From: Ectocarpus siliculosus | Taxonomy: Eukaryota; Sar; Phaeophyceae; Ectocarpales; Ectocarpaceae | Length of the DNA: 48,317 bases | Reading direction: 5' to 3' | Assembly: GCA_000310025.1 (NCBI GenBank) | Contig: FN649003.1 | Span: forward strand, 453,665 to 501,981 | Shown here: in pieces, positions 11,173 to 24,300 of the stretch | How the letters are laid out: every line of letters begins with the position of its first letter | Position numbering within the stretch: the first letter of the stretch is position 1 | Notes under the pieces: generated by a model | Database searches by the model: none | What the model saw: the letters and a program-made list of their open reading frames with translations, nothing else | What the model was told of the DNA's origin: nothing | Translations under genes and position numbers: made by a program

Positions 11173-13080
11173 GCGTTCACAGCATACATGCATTCACGAA
11201 GTCTCGGAGAATGGACAAATCATTTCAGTGGAGTCCTATGCATATGCATATGGTTCGGCGACATGTTGAAGAGCAAACCACGACCTGCGCGCCCTCTCCC
11301 GACCGATCCAAAGCCTGCACGGAAGCACAGTGCGAGAGGAACTACCTGTACCCCAAGTCGGGCTGAAAAAGTCCACCGTTGACCGTAACGCAAGCAGCAA
11401 GTGTTGCTCATCATCGTGGGGCAGAAGGCTATCTTTTCCCACACGTGAAGTGACGAATTTCACCGGGAACATGCGTGTGGTGCGCTTTTCAAGTTGGGGA
11501 TTCGTTACCCCCGGCCCTACGCGCACGCCTGTGGGTACAACCTAGCCCCCTCACCCGCACCGGCCACAGCCTTCCCTCAACGTGTTGTTCTTTGTGTTTT
11601 TCTTTTGGCAAAAAATCGATAGGGGGGTGGTGGCACGCACCCAGAGTCCCAACGAGCTGCACAAAAAAAGTTGAAAAAAATAACAACTTACGGCGCAGCG
11701 CTACGGGGCAACTCCATATGTACCATGGATGAATAGCAGAAAGCAATGACGTTTGTGTGTACAGCTCCAGACAGGAGAACACCATGCCTGGCGTCTCTCG
11801 AAAGAAAGACAAAATAAAAAAAAACTGTACTGTAAGGAATCTAGAGCCTGACCAAAAAAAGACGCGCACAAAGATTAGAACCTCCTCGATCGCGCTACAG
11901 CCCAGCCGTCCTGGTCCCTGCTGTACGGAAAACGGCGAAGACAGCGCTCTACACGTTCTTACCCGCCCGCTCTTGGTGCAAGCGAATACATAAGTACAAA
12001 AATACATGAATCGAAAAATACGCATGCATACGTTTTTCCGCTCGGTATTCCCCCCACACCCCCTTTAGGACGCGTGGTCAATGGTTCAACCGCTAAGGCA
12101 TGCAAAACATAAGAGTACGCCCCCCCCTCCCCCCCCCTTTTTTCTGCGCGTTCGCTTCGTACGCACGTCTTGTAGGAAGGAAAAAACTCCTCCTCCAAGC
12201 ACAAAAAAAGCTTCCGTGGAAAATCCGAGCGTGGAGATAGGCTGAAACAAGAAAAGAAGAGAACGGTGGCAGTCTCCTTGCTACTACCGTGCATGCCTGA
12301 TTTTGCCCTCAACTTTAACCCCCCTTTGGCATTTGCTCAAGGGCGGCCGCACGTTCAACGAGTGGGTTGAACAAGATGCCTCCCGTTCGTTTCTGTTCCG
12401 CTGAAAAAAAAAAAAACGAAGCAGTTGCGCCCGGTGGCGATATGTACACTTGGAGACGATCTTTTTTCTCTTTCCGATAAACACCCCCCCGTATATTGCT
12501 AATTTCTTTAGATGACACACACGTGGCATGAGGCACACGGTCCACTCGATACAAGGTTGGCCCGATGGGCGGCGCATGAATAAAAAAATAAATAAAATGA
12601 ACGCGACAGAATAACCCGAACACCTTCCTTTCCGATTCGATCTTGTCGAACAGAAGTCAGGCCGTCTGCTCGTGACATCAAAGCTAAAATCGCGTGTCGC
12701 GGATGCAGAGATAGATAGATACATGACTCATTCTTTCGTACGATAGAAAAACCAAAAGACAACAGTACGCCAATTTTCAAGGTTGCGTCAATCAGCAATC
12801 GGCCCGGGGCACAACCAACCCTCCCGCCGAGCCTTTTTTCCCTCAAAAACGAAAACGACAAAAATCAGCAGTTATCTAGCGTTCTCAAGGACGAGTCTAA
12901 AGGCGAACAGACCAGGAACACAAAAGGTTATTCTTTTCTCATGCCCAAAGAGAGTCCGGCAAGTGCATGTAAAAAAAAAAGACGGAAGACGAAACTAAGG
13001 AGTACAAGAACCTCTGTTGTCTCGTGCTCAGAGGCACTTGCATTCCCAGCGCAGCGCGTTTACGCAGACCATACCGACGT
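11173..13080. other. Intergenic, no gene seen
   Basis: The stretch is rich in short A, T and C homopolymers (for example C and T runs around 12121-12142). Open frames are short and show no recognisable domain or consistent splice pattern. Confidence 0.45.
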
Positions 13081-13330
13081 CGTAACAGATGACAGCGGTA
13101 GGTAGTCCTCCTCTCTTCATTGCTGCCCGAAGCCCGCCTGCCTCACGTACATGTAACAGGTGACAGCAGCAGCCCTCATCTCTTTCTTGCTGTCAAATAC
13201 CCGCCGGCCTCTGGTGCTCTCCATTGTTAAACAGATGACAGCAGCAATCTTCTTTGGCTGTCCGAAGCCCCGCCTCAGGCGCTCGCCATTTTTTAACAGG
13301 TGACAGCAGCAGGTAGTCCCCCTTGGCTGT
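13081..13330. repeat. Degenerate tandem repeat, period about 70 bp, four units
   Basis: Units start at about 13084, 13155, 13227 and 13295, each with TAACAG(A/G)TGACAGC or a close variant. Each then has a Thr/Cys-rich middle and a GTCCGAA(G/A)CCCGCC-type segment, and most have GGTGCTCTCC. The array lies just downstream of the ankyrin gene's stop codon, whose last bases (GGTGCTCTCC on the plus strand) resemble the unit end. Confidence 0.7.
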
Positions 13331-13354
13331 CCGAAACCCGCCCGGCCGACGCCC

Positions 13355-16300
13355 TCAGGTGCTCTCCGTGGAGAGGAGGCGAGCGATCTTCTTCTTGCAG
13401 GAATTCCCGATCCAAGAAGCCTGGGCAACGTCCAGCGGCGTCTGGCCTCTGATGTTCTTCACCTGTGGGTCGGCGTAGTGATTCACAAGAACCTGACGAT
13501 CCGAAACGTCGGGGTGGGGCAAAGCAGAGGAGGGCAGTAGAGTAGTTGGGTACAACCAAGTAAAATTGGGGCATTTTCTTAGCCGCATGACTGTTCAAAT
13601 TGGGGCATTTTCTCAGCTGCCTGACTAGCACATCCTTTGTCGATCATCGATATCCGGGTGAAGTGGGTCCCACCCAGGCAAACTATCCGGCATGACATCG
13701 GCAAGATTCTGAAACAAGGCCAAGTAGATGCCCACAATAGAGGACACTCAATCCACCCAGACACACCATTCAACATTACCTTCAACCTTTTCATTCCATG
13801 CAACGATCGCTTCTCTCGCGCAAACTCTTGACCTAAAACGAAAGGGACTGGTCAACACAAAATACATTCATATCGTCAAACAAATAGAACGGGTTTAGAT
13901 CTCGAACGGGTAGTCTAGTCTTTCTGTGATTGTGTGTAAATGTCTAATAAGAGAGGGATCAACACACTCAAACGAACCAAAAAAATATAAAGAAAGGGAT
14001 AAAAAGCCATGTTTAACATTGGTTTTGGTCATAAACGTAAGAGAGCGATCAACAACAATAAAAAAAGAACCAAAAAAGAGTATTAGATGTATACGCACCC
14101 CGAGTGCGGAGATGGCTCCCTCGGCAGATGCCAAGTGCAGCGGCCTGTTTCCGACGCCGTCTGCGGCGTCCACGGAGGCACCGCGGTTGAGGAGGAGGCG
14201 GACGGTGGAGCAGTGGTTGCGCCGCGCGGCGCCGTGCAGAGAAGTGCCCGAGATGTCGTCCTGGTGCTCGAGGTTGGCCCCTGCGTCCAGAAGGAGCTCG
14301 ACCACCTGCCGGAAAAAAAAAAAAATCATGGCACACACGACGGCAGTATTTTCATTATTAATACGTAGTAGCTTCATGTCCGACACCACGTGTGCGCACC
14401 CGCTGTTCAACACGCATGCGCCTTACCCCCTAGAGATGTGCCTGGGTCCGAGGAAAGTTTTTGACGGAGACAAAAAAAAAAAAAAAGTTGTGCGGAGTAC
14501 CTCCGTCCTTCCAGCTACCGCCGCGCGGTTCAGCGGGGTGCTCCCGAGGTTGTTCTGCGCGTGGACGTCCGCCCCTCTCGCCAGTAGCAGCTTCACGATG
14601 CCCACCTCGCCTTGGCAGGCGCTGAGGTGGAGCGCGGTATCTCGGAAGTCGTCTTTCAGCATCACCATATTTTTCATCCTCTCCTCGCCCACGTGCTCCG
14701 CCGAGGCTTGTCCCAGTATGCGGGCGGCTGGGGGTGCACACGGTGATTGACGGGAGGAAGCGCGTTTCCACGCACGCGTCGTTTAAAAACGTGTTACGTA
14801 CGTACTCTTCGGAGAGATAAAACGTAGAGGTACCTGTGTAATGCCGGCCAAACCTCTGCACTACTCCTGTAACTAAAACCTACGGTATGGCGGTGTCTCG
14901 TACAGTGCCCGTGATTTTTCTGGGTACTTGCCGCAATAAACAGGGACCTCTACTGCTGTACCTCTGCCCTCCGGAGTGTGCTCGTGAGAGCGCAGCTGTG
15001 TCTGCCATCAAGGGGGTGCTGATGCAACATGAAATAATAGCAGGTAACAGAGGTCGTCCATAGCATGCATCGGAGAAGCGAGGGTTGTCGATAAGTTTTA
15101 TTGCGAGTGCCCAAACTCGGGGAGGCAGGAGAAATAAACAATCCGACAAAGCAGCGGGCGCACGAGCAACAGCTACTTACACTTCGGCTCTGCAAATAAG
15201 CGTACAACCTTCACCTGCTAGCGCTGCTGCTGTTACCCATCCTGACCCAGGTCTACCCGATGTCTCCGGCAAACAATTGCCTACTGCGTTTCGGTCGCGC
15301 TAGAGGTTCTGCTTCTGCAGTTGCCCCCTTGGGGGGTGTGAGTGTTCGAATAGGGCAGGCCTCCTTGCCATTAACTCCGGGGAAAGCACACCAGCAAGTT
15401 AGACACACACGTTATTGCGAAAAAAAAAATTCAGCATTGTTCACCGTCACTGTCGTGGTGCGTTCTATCGGCAAGCTGCGTTGGCAGCACACGAGCAGCT
15501 TACAACTCCCCCTCCTCATCGTCTCCGCTGAATAGCCATTGGAGTGGTGCCTTCATAATGATTGTGGTACAGCAGAAGCATGTGATTTTTTTTTCTAATA
15601 GCTGCAAACTGCTGCCGCCGTGCATTCGATTGTAACCACCTGACGCATCGCTTCTGCATGCCTCGCGACGCTGTCGGTTGTGCTGCAGCCAAGACTAACG
15701 GATGCAACATATAAAAACACATGCCCCCAGTGATGGTAAATTTTACAAGAAAAAGTAGTATGTACAGCAGTACGCCAAACATCACAGGATCACCATAACT
15801 CGTTCGAGATAGGAGGGCATGTTGAAGTCCTTGCAGTGAGAAATTGCAAATACATTCATGTACCAAGTATGTACGCTATCTGCCGGATATATTGCGTCCC
15901 CAAAACCGACAAAGAAGCAATACCCAAAACAGCTGTCGTGGTGAGCCTGCTACCCACAGGCGAGATATAGCATAGCTGTGTGCTGCTCGGGAAACCGTAG
16001 AAATACAGGTAGCTCTCTCTGATATGGATTCATTGCTACAATCTATCTCAGACTCCTTTTTCTACGGATACGAGATGGATTTTGTTGTGTCATATCAGGG
16101 AAAAAAATAAAGAAAATCAACCGCTGTATTGGGCGCTGGAGTCGTAAGTCTCGTGAAGTCCTGACGTTGAGGAACCAGAGGTTTGTGCGGGCCAACAGCT
16201 GTAGTGCAATGTCCTCTGATTGGGTGAACGGTCAAAATCTGCAGATAATGCGTGCAAGTTCTTGCAGGTTGATGTTGAAGGGTAGGTTTGTTGAAGGGCA

Positions 16301-17735
16301 GGTTGATGTTGAAGGGTCAGTTTCGCCACATTGCTGTTATCATCAAGGAAAACTACATACCATGGTATGTACCCATTGCAGATAGCACCCGTCCCAAAGG
16401 ATGCGTTGAAAAAAATCAGTCGTAAGGGTGTGAAGCGCCCCCCTGCTCGATGATACGCACATGATCTATTGAGCTGTGTATTGCACTGCGAGAAATCCGT
16501 GATGCTAGCCGCAACATGATCGGCTAAGAGGTACTCTGAGGCTCCTCGGTGCGAGTTGTTGTTTGCCCCTGTAAATAACCCGGAATGTGTGGACCACTGC
16601 TTTGTTCCAGGTAGACCAATTTTCGAGAAGACGGCACGTCACTACATATTGTACTGTCTGTTACAGATAGTAGGACCGTATAGTACTACTGCTACTATCG
16701 GTAATGCATATGGGTTGGGTGGTGGAAAGTTCAATGTCGAAGACGGACAGCAACCTACGCCATGCCTATGTACTACTTGGACAAGAGCCTGAGGGAGTTT
16801 GCAGCAGTCGCGAGGGCTACCCTGACAGAAGCTCACTACTGCTGTGTTTTCCTCTATGATATGTAGAGTGGAGCCCGCGAGTGGTAATGGAGGTCATCGA
16901 TATCTTTGAGACACGCCCGAAATTTCACACGGATACTTTTATCGTCAGCAGGCGGAGCTATGAATTATCGAGAGACTGAAAACTTGACAAGAGAGCCAAC
17001 GTGCGCGCCTTTATGCGGCGTTCGACCGACAGCACGCAGCGCGTATGGTAGTTAACAGCGAATGCGGGTGGGCGTCGGGGCGCGTACCGTCCAAAAATAA
17101 AAGCGGGGTCTATGGACTGATCGTATGCATACGTCCCACGAAGTTCTCCCGCGGCCGTGATGCCACGCCGCCACGTCGTGGTGTTTGCTAAAAATCTACC
17201 GACGTTGAAAATCTTTGGCACAAATTTCTAGCGAACGACATTATTTGCAACGCCAACAACGAGGACTCGCTGTAAGATGCCCCAACCACGGAGGCACTAG
17301 AGAGACGAGAGAGAGGGGGGGGGGGGGGTGCTGGTCAGCCACAACCCAGCTAGCAGTTGCGGCTCAACCAATATTCGGAGAACTTCAACCGGACGATAAT
17401 GGAATCGCGAACAGACGGACACATGCATACGTTTGTCTCGGAGCTCGCTCGCGACAGCAGTAGTACACACCTTTTCCGACGTCGCGGTTGCAGCACGCCT
17501 CCAGGAGAGCCACAGAGTTCCTCTCGCACCACTGGCCCGTCTTCATCACCTCCGCGGGTAGCTCGTCTCGTGGAGAGGATGAGGGTGGCTCCTCGCCGAA
17601 CATGCTGTCCAAGTCAAGGGCAACTGCTGGTTCTAGCTGCAACGAGGGCGGCGGTCGGCATCCGCCGCCGAGGGACTTGCGCGAAGCGGGGCCTGCCGCC
17701 ACGACCTGAGACTGCTGCGCTTGGTGCACGAGCAT
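13355..17735 (-). CDS. Ankyrin-repeat protein, 278 aa, four exons
   Basis: Exons are 17735-17471, 14727-14501, 14305-14099 and 13492-13355. Intron phases are 1, 0 and 0, and the lengths sum to 837 bases. The N-terminal ~70 residues are Pro/Ser-rich and disordered. An N-cap ankyrin helix pair (SVALLEACCNRDVGK joined to AARILGQ) spans the first splice junction. Repeats follow, with the typical TALHLSACQGEVGIVKLLLA, TPLNRAAVAGRTEVVELLLD, TSLHGAARRNHCSTVRLLLN and RPLHLASAEGAISALGVLV units, and a final TPLDVAQ. Ankyrin repeats are protein-binding scaffolds; no catalytic domain is attached, so partner and pathway cannot be inferred. Exon 1 could have a further exon or leader upstream, but its Met is the first after an in-frame stop. 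The 2.7 kb first intron is the weakest link. Confidence 0.8.
13563..13626. repeat. Short direct repeat next to the last ankyrin intron boundary
   Basis: Two copies of about 30 bp, each containing AATTGGGGCATTTTCT, lie back to back in the last intron of the ankyrin gene. Confidence 0.7.
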
Positions 17736-19342
17736 GCTGCCCGCGGATCAGCGTGCCCTTTCGCCTTGGTAGCCGAAGTCGGATAGCGCACGCAAGCCCG
17801 GCTGTAGGGAAAAGGAACACACGGACCGCCCGTCCTCTGATCTCGTATCAAATCTTGGTTCGGTTCGGCGGCGGCGTGTTGATGATGATGACTCTCGAGC
17901 CCGACCAAGCCGGTGCGCGCGTGCGGTGCGCGTTATGCCTCTCCCCTAGAATGTAACAGCACCCCCAAGCACTCCAATGTTTTCGGCAGCAGAGAGGAGG
18001 AGCACGAGCAGGGGGGCGGGGAGTGCCCGAAAAGCAGAGAGAGAGCAAGGGGGCAGGGGAGCAAGTAGTTGTTTTCTGGAAAAGGCGCGGCAATGCTGGC
18101 GGAGAGACAGCGAGAGACAGTTCCGCGGGGCCCCGCAATTGGTATTACAAGAGGGACGGGTACACCTTCATCTCGCGCTCCCGCCGGTCTGCTCAGCAGG
18201 CTGTAGGCAGGTAGGGCTGTTTGCTGACATGTGTCAATGCCACCAAGGAGTTACGGGGAGTGGTTCTCGCTGAGGAGAGCTGCTGCTTGAGCGGTGCTTG
18301 GATGGTGTTTGGAATCTACCGCCACAATTCATTGAGGTGAAACTCAACCGCAGTACTGCTGTGAACGGTGGCTGTACCCGCGGTCACATGATCCCTACAG
18401 CACTTAGACGGCCCCCCTTTTCATGTGTCCACCCGTGTCGCAAGCTGCTCTCTGTGCTGCTGTCCCGCCGCTGATGTGTGGGTGGCTCTATGTACCGCAG
18501 AGTCATCGCGCGCCTTCGCCTCAGTGGCAGCAATGGTCGTGCTTCCCTAGTCGCATCCATGCACTGCGGCTGACGAGAAGGGCTCACTGTATAAACACTA
18601 TTTAGCAGCAGTGACTCGCTCAACCGACACGCACGCACACGTTGCCCGTTGCTCTGCGCAAGCATGCAACTGGATTCCGTGGTATTGAGTAGAAGTATCA
18701 AGCTACAAGGTAGAAATAGATCACCAGGACTGAATACCGTCGTCGCTGAGTACATGCAGCAAAGCACGCATTGTGTAAAAAAAAAGGCACGCTATTGTTG
18801 GTGTCGAATCCTCTTTTCCGGCAGCGTGGAATGATTGAAAAGATACCCGGTTGGTTTAAGGATATGGACGTGTGGTGGTGCTTGACGTTTCTGGGCCGAG
18901 CGTGCTTCTAATGCTATTAATTGTAACAACGGTAGACGAAGAATGGGATGGTACGGTATATTTCCAGGGATTTGGTACCGTGGAGCAGCGGGTCATTGTG
19001 TGTTATACATGCGATATGGGCCCGGGTGTGCAAGGTGAACCCCTGTTATATGTGGTGTCGCCCCGGAATGGGGCCGGGGTGTGTGGCGGTGGCGGTGGCG
19101 GTGACAGAGAATATAACGCGACCTCTCCTTGGCGCGTTCACGCCGACCGGCCTTTTCCTTTCCAAACACGCACGTCTGCTCGTTTGGATCAACCCACCAG
19201 CTGATACTGCATGGATGGATGGCCTAAGGTGGTATGCAAACATTTCGAGTTTCGCCGCGGTTCTGTCCTCCTCGCGCCGCAGTAGCCTCGTGAAGCGGTG
19301 CACCTGCTGCACGGAGCCGGAAAGCTGCTCCCTAACCCGGCG
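17736..19342. promoter_or_regulatory. Divergent intergenic region between ankyrin and NFACT genes
   Basis: Both flanking genes point away from this 1.6 kb stretch. It contains open frames in both strands (for example around 18023-18214) without a recognisable domain. No core promoter motif could be identified with confidence. A short GGTGGC run lies near 19085. Confidence 0.3.
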
Positions 19343-21328
19343 ATGCATCCGCCGAGGCGAATGAAATTAGCAGTGGTTGCGCTGTGCCTTCATCGAACGC
19401 TGGCCTTCTCCTGGACCCCACAGGGTGCAGTGCTTCCCTCAGCAGGCGCAACAGCGGCACGATTGCACGCTGCACGAGGTGGGTGCTTTGCCGCCCCCAC
19501 CGGAACATGGAGGAAGGCACGAAGACGCCGACGTGTGGCGGTACCCCAGCCTACACGGCTCGCGGCAGCGGCAGCACCAGAAGCGGAGAGCACGGCGCTG
19601 ATAGGGTCAAAGCGGCAGCAGCAGCAGCAGCAGCAGCAGCCACGCAAGAAAGGCAAGGGGGCCACTGGCGCCAATCTCCAATCCGTGGACTTCACGACGG
19701 CGCTACTCATGAGCCGGGAGCTCGAGCAATCGATTGTGCCGGCACGCATAGAGAACGCCTACCAGATGGACGCGCACAACGTGGCGCTGCAGCTCCGAAC
19801 CCTGGAGGGCAACATGTGGCTGCATGTGTCGTGGCATCCCAAGGGCGCAAGGTACGGGCTTCACTAGCTCATTTTTCCGAACAAGAACAGACCCTTAAAA
19901 GCAAAGATAGTTCTGCGTAGACCCAGCTGCCAGCTGTGGGAATGTGTTCGGAGAACGCGACTAATTTTAGGCAAGAGCGAGGGTCGCTGAATACGGAAAC
20001 TACAGCATTGCTCAGATGTGGTACCGTTTACGAAGTATGAGACTACACTAGAGAGAAAGACCGATTGTGGAACGATAGCCGTGCGACAGCAGCAGACATC
20101 CCGGGCGCGCGTAGCTCACACCTTGACTCTTAGTCTACTCGTCGTAGGCAAGAGACGACTGCAACAAGGGCTCGTCGTGGGACACAAAAAAAAACTGCCA
20201 ACTCATTGGCGAGAGCCTTCCTGTCCTCTGCCGCTGCACTCCTGATCGCTGTGGCATCCCAATGCCTGGCAGGTGCCACGTGGGTGGGGACGTGCCTAGG
20301 GAGAAGGAACAAAAGGCGTACACCTTCTCGCAAACGCTGCGGTCGCAGATTTGGGGGCTCAACATAGTCTCGGTACGTGCTGTCACGTCCACCCTTGGCT
20401 GTTTCGTGGCAGAGGTGTGGGCACGGTGGTGGCTCGGTGCGACTTGCTCTCTTATGGAAATGACCATGGACGGATTTTTCTGTTAGTCGCATGTCGATGT
20501 GTTTGACTGCGGCAGTGTCCCTTTCTCCTCTGCCTTCTATCGTCAAGACCAGGCACCTATGGCGTTGCTATAATAGGGCTGCAAGACAAAGGTATATTCT
20601 CGTACCCCCCCCCCCCCAAGCCCTCTCTTCTCTGTGACGAAACCATGTGATCTCGTCACCCTCGAAGGTGGGGCTCGCGCGGCCGATGGAGCGCGTGGTG
20701 CGGCTCGACCTCGCTCCGAGGCTGGACACCCCCTCGACCTTCCGCCTCTACGTCGAGATCATGGCCAGCCGCAGCAACGTCGTGCTGGTCGCCGTGGACG
20801 AAGCGAGCGGGTCGGAGACGATAGCCGCGTGCGCCTACCAGGTCAGCCCGAGCAAATCGGTGCGGCCGCTCTCGACAGGTCAGCAGAGCCAACGGAGAAA
20901 CAAAATGGAGAGCAACACTACAGCACCCCAAAAACAACAGCAGCAGCACGGTGAAATCTCAGTATTGGAAAATATCCATACAATCACAGAAAGACTGTAG
21001 CACGAAGGGGATGTGTTGAAGTCTTTGCGGTTAATGGGAGTAAAATCGGGTGGAATACTGTTAATTGTTTCGCAGACGTATGTATGTCCACTCCAACAGT
21101 TGAGAAGCGCTCAATCTTTTTGACAGTAAATAGACGGAGCATTGGCACTCGCTGTGCGGGCCCTACGAGGGAACGGCGGGGAAAAATATCGAGGACGAAA
21201 AAGAAAGATCTTCAGTGAGAGGGAAGGGAGATTTTGAAACCCTGCGGACGACGTGATACTCGTCGTTATAGAGCTCCTCCAGCGTGTGTAATAGCCGACC
21301 TGAAAGAGAGGCACAGAAAGAGAGAAGG

Positions 21329-21366
<38 letters not shown>

Positions 21367-24300
21367 GCTGACCTGTCCGTCCGGCTGCCGCCGCTCGCAG
21401 GCCAGGCCTACGAGCTTCCCCCGGCCATGACGGCGCGGCGGCGCCCCCGCCCGGAGGAGCCGTTCGAAGATTTCGTCGAGGCGGTCGGCAGGGTCCCCAC
21501 GCAGCAGCTCAAGAAGGCCCTCGTGGCCGTGTACCAGGGCCTCAGCCCCATGCTGGTCACCGTCATGGCCTCTCGCGTCCCGGGGCTAACGGCGGCGACC
21601 AAGGTCGGGGAGGTGTCCCCTGAGCAGTGGAGCGCGCTTTTCGACGGTCCCTGGAAGCGGTGGTTAAGGGTCATCGGGGACGGGGGGGACGCTGCCGCTG
21701 GCGCGGCGGCGGTGGCAGATGGTGCTGGGGCGGGTGGCGACGCGGCGTCGAACGTGCCGACGAAGCCGTGGATTTCGGAGGACGGTGCGTCCTACTACCC
21801 CACCACGCTTGGAGAAGGAGAGGGAGACGACGACGGGGCTGCCGATGTTGCTGCGGCAGGACAGGGCGGCAGGAGCAAGGTGTTTAGCCTGGCCAGGCTC
21901 GAGAAGATCATGGAGAAGTACTACCGGGGCACCCAGAGCAACGAGGAGTTCGACGGCCTCAAGCGGAGGTGCCTCTCGAGGGTGACGGCGACGCTGGCCA
22001 AGCTCAGGGAGCGCGCGGCGGAGTTCGAAGACCAGCAGGCGGCTGCGCAAGAGGACAAGGTACCGTCAACCTAGGCACTTGCTTACGTGTTTGTGTCCCT
22101 GGGTTGTTTTTCTTTCTGCATGTGCGTGACCTTGGGGCCTTGTTCAGCTTCAAGGGTTTTTGCTCTTGTGGGCAAGAACGCCTGTGTATGAACTTGGGGG
22201 TGGACAAGTGTGCACGTTTTTTCCTCTTTGAAAAATATTTGCTGCTTCGCTGCTTGTCCCGTCTATAATCTGCAGCAGTAAGAGAGTTACTTTTTTCGTT
22301 GCTGTGGTCTTCACATTACAAAAACGTTCCGGTCTCCATTAGTTGCCTTCCTACGATCCATACTGGACCGCCTGATGCGGACTCCTTCCGTGGTCACAGG
22401 GCAACTACAAGGTGCACACATTTCTTGCAGTCGAAGAACGGAAACAAAAATAAGGCCGAACTCGCGTGCCAGGTGTCCGAGCTGAACCGGCGAGGGGATC
22501 TGCTGATGACGTACGGGTACGACTGGGAGTACGGGCAGACGCACGTGCACTGCGAAGACTTCGACACCGGGGAGCCTGTGTCCATCGAGATACCCCGAGG
22601 TCGGAAGCCTGAAAATGCCCCCGTCCCCCTTATTTCGCGAGTGAGGGCGGCACCGAGACGGCGTTGGGTATAAAGGAATGTTTTAGACGATATTTTGTCT
22701 CTGCTTGAATGTTTTTCGTTTTGCGAAGGCGAAAGGCCTCCGTCCACTCCCACCACTCGACAAAGAAGGAACGTTAGAAGGCGTTGAATGGTTCGGATTT
22801 CAAACGCTACACGTAGTAGAACTACAGTATGGCGAAATTCTTGCGAGAACTTATCGAGCATGTGCTCCACAAATCGCGTCGTGTCGTCAATTTTCGCTGT
22901 TTTCAAGAGTGTGGGTGCACGCGGCGTTTGTTGTCCGCGCAAGCTGTTTGCCCCCGCCTCCTCTCCCCCCACTGCCTACTCAGTCTGTGCTAACTCGAAT
23001 CCCGGGGACTCCCGATGGTATTTGTCCCTCCGTTGCTCGCGTCGGTTGTCGACGCCAGACAAGACCCCCATAGACGTGGCGCAGGAGGCCTTCAAGCTCG
23101 GCAAGAAGCTCAAGCGGAGCGCGGCTGTCGTCAAAGAGCTTCTGGACCGGGTGAGAGCTCGCCCGCGCGGGGCTCTGTCTTCGCCAAGCCTCGACGGCCT
23201 TGGTCTCTTTCACCGCCTCGTTGAAGAACCCTGATTCCGAGACTGCCCATACACCAGTAGTGGTCCGTGTTCAACGGAAGTAGTCCCTGTATAAGGCCGC
23301 AGAATAAGGCCGGTTGCCCTGCAAGGTCGGTGAAATCACGCCACACAGACAGATGGAATGCTCAAGATACCTCGTTACTTTTTTTGTAGTAGTGCGGGGT
23401 GCCCGGTTTTGAGTCCGGTCTCGTGAACCATGACCAGCTTTGCCTTACACCGCCATCATCACCCTTCAACCGAGGCCCCGTTGTCTCGTAGAGCGACGAG
23501 TAGCGGCCCACGGCCGAACACCTCAAACGCCTCGGAGGTGCAAGAAACTCCCGACCAAGGCCCCGGCCCTCCGTCCACTATTGCTCCGGTTCGAAGAACG
23601 CGTGGTCATCCACCTCTCTCATGCAATATTTGCATACCTATTAGAGAATACACACACATTCAAAGAGAGAATGCCCGTTCGAGATACAGCCATAAACGAC
23701 TCGGTCCGGAATTATATGGACCATTGGGACGATCACGTTGGTATCCGAATGTGCCCAACAGAGGTGGTATATTTAGTTGCATGTTTTTTATTGTCTGCAT
23801 TCGCCGCGATCGACAGGCGAACGCTCAGATCTTGTACGCCGAAGGGATCGAGATGGCGCTGGAGCAGCTTCGCGGCGGAAACCCAGGGACAGCGTCTTCT
23901 CGAGAGGAGCTGTCGGTGTTGAGGGGCGTCGCCGAAGAACTGGGGATTCTCGGGGGTGCCGACGCCGCGCGGAGCTTCGCTTCCGCGTTCGGGGTGAAAC
24001 AGGTTCGGTTCGCTCGGTTCGCGCCGCAAGTGATGGTGATTGCTGAGGTATAATAGTTTTGATGCATCGCCCGCCGCCCTGATACCTTTCTAGGAGCCAG
24101 GGGCGTCGTGTATCGCGCCTGCTGTTTGGGCCTGATCCTTGGACGATGGCTCGCCTATGCTTTCTTAGACGAATATGCATACGTACAGGCTCAGAATGAT
24201 GACGGCTATGCGTCATATACAGAGATGCGACACCCCCCGTGAGCAAACCTTAAACGTACTACTATCAAACTCCCCATTTGTTTGCAGCGGTGGCGGATGT

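Noticed and set aside
10968-11366. Repeat-containing protein reading frame
   Set aside because: The 28-bp period rotates through all frames, so every frame stays open by chance. There is no start context, splice pattern or other coding signal.
16019-16098. Small inverted-repeat element (CTGATATG … CATATCAG)
   Set aside because: Only 8-bp ends with no further pairing or target duplication; likely chance.
16958-17221. Extra ankyrin-gene exon
   Set aside because: The minus-strand frame is open, but it has no ankyrin pattern and the exons on both sides already join in phase without it.
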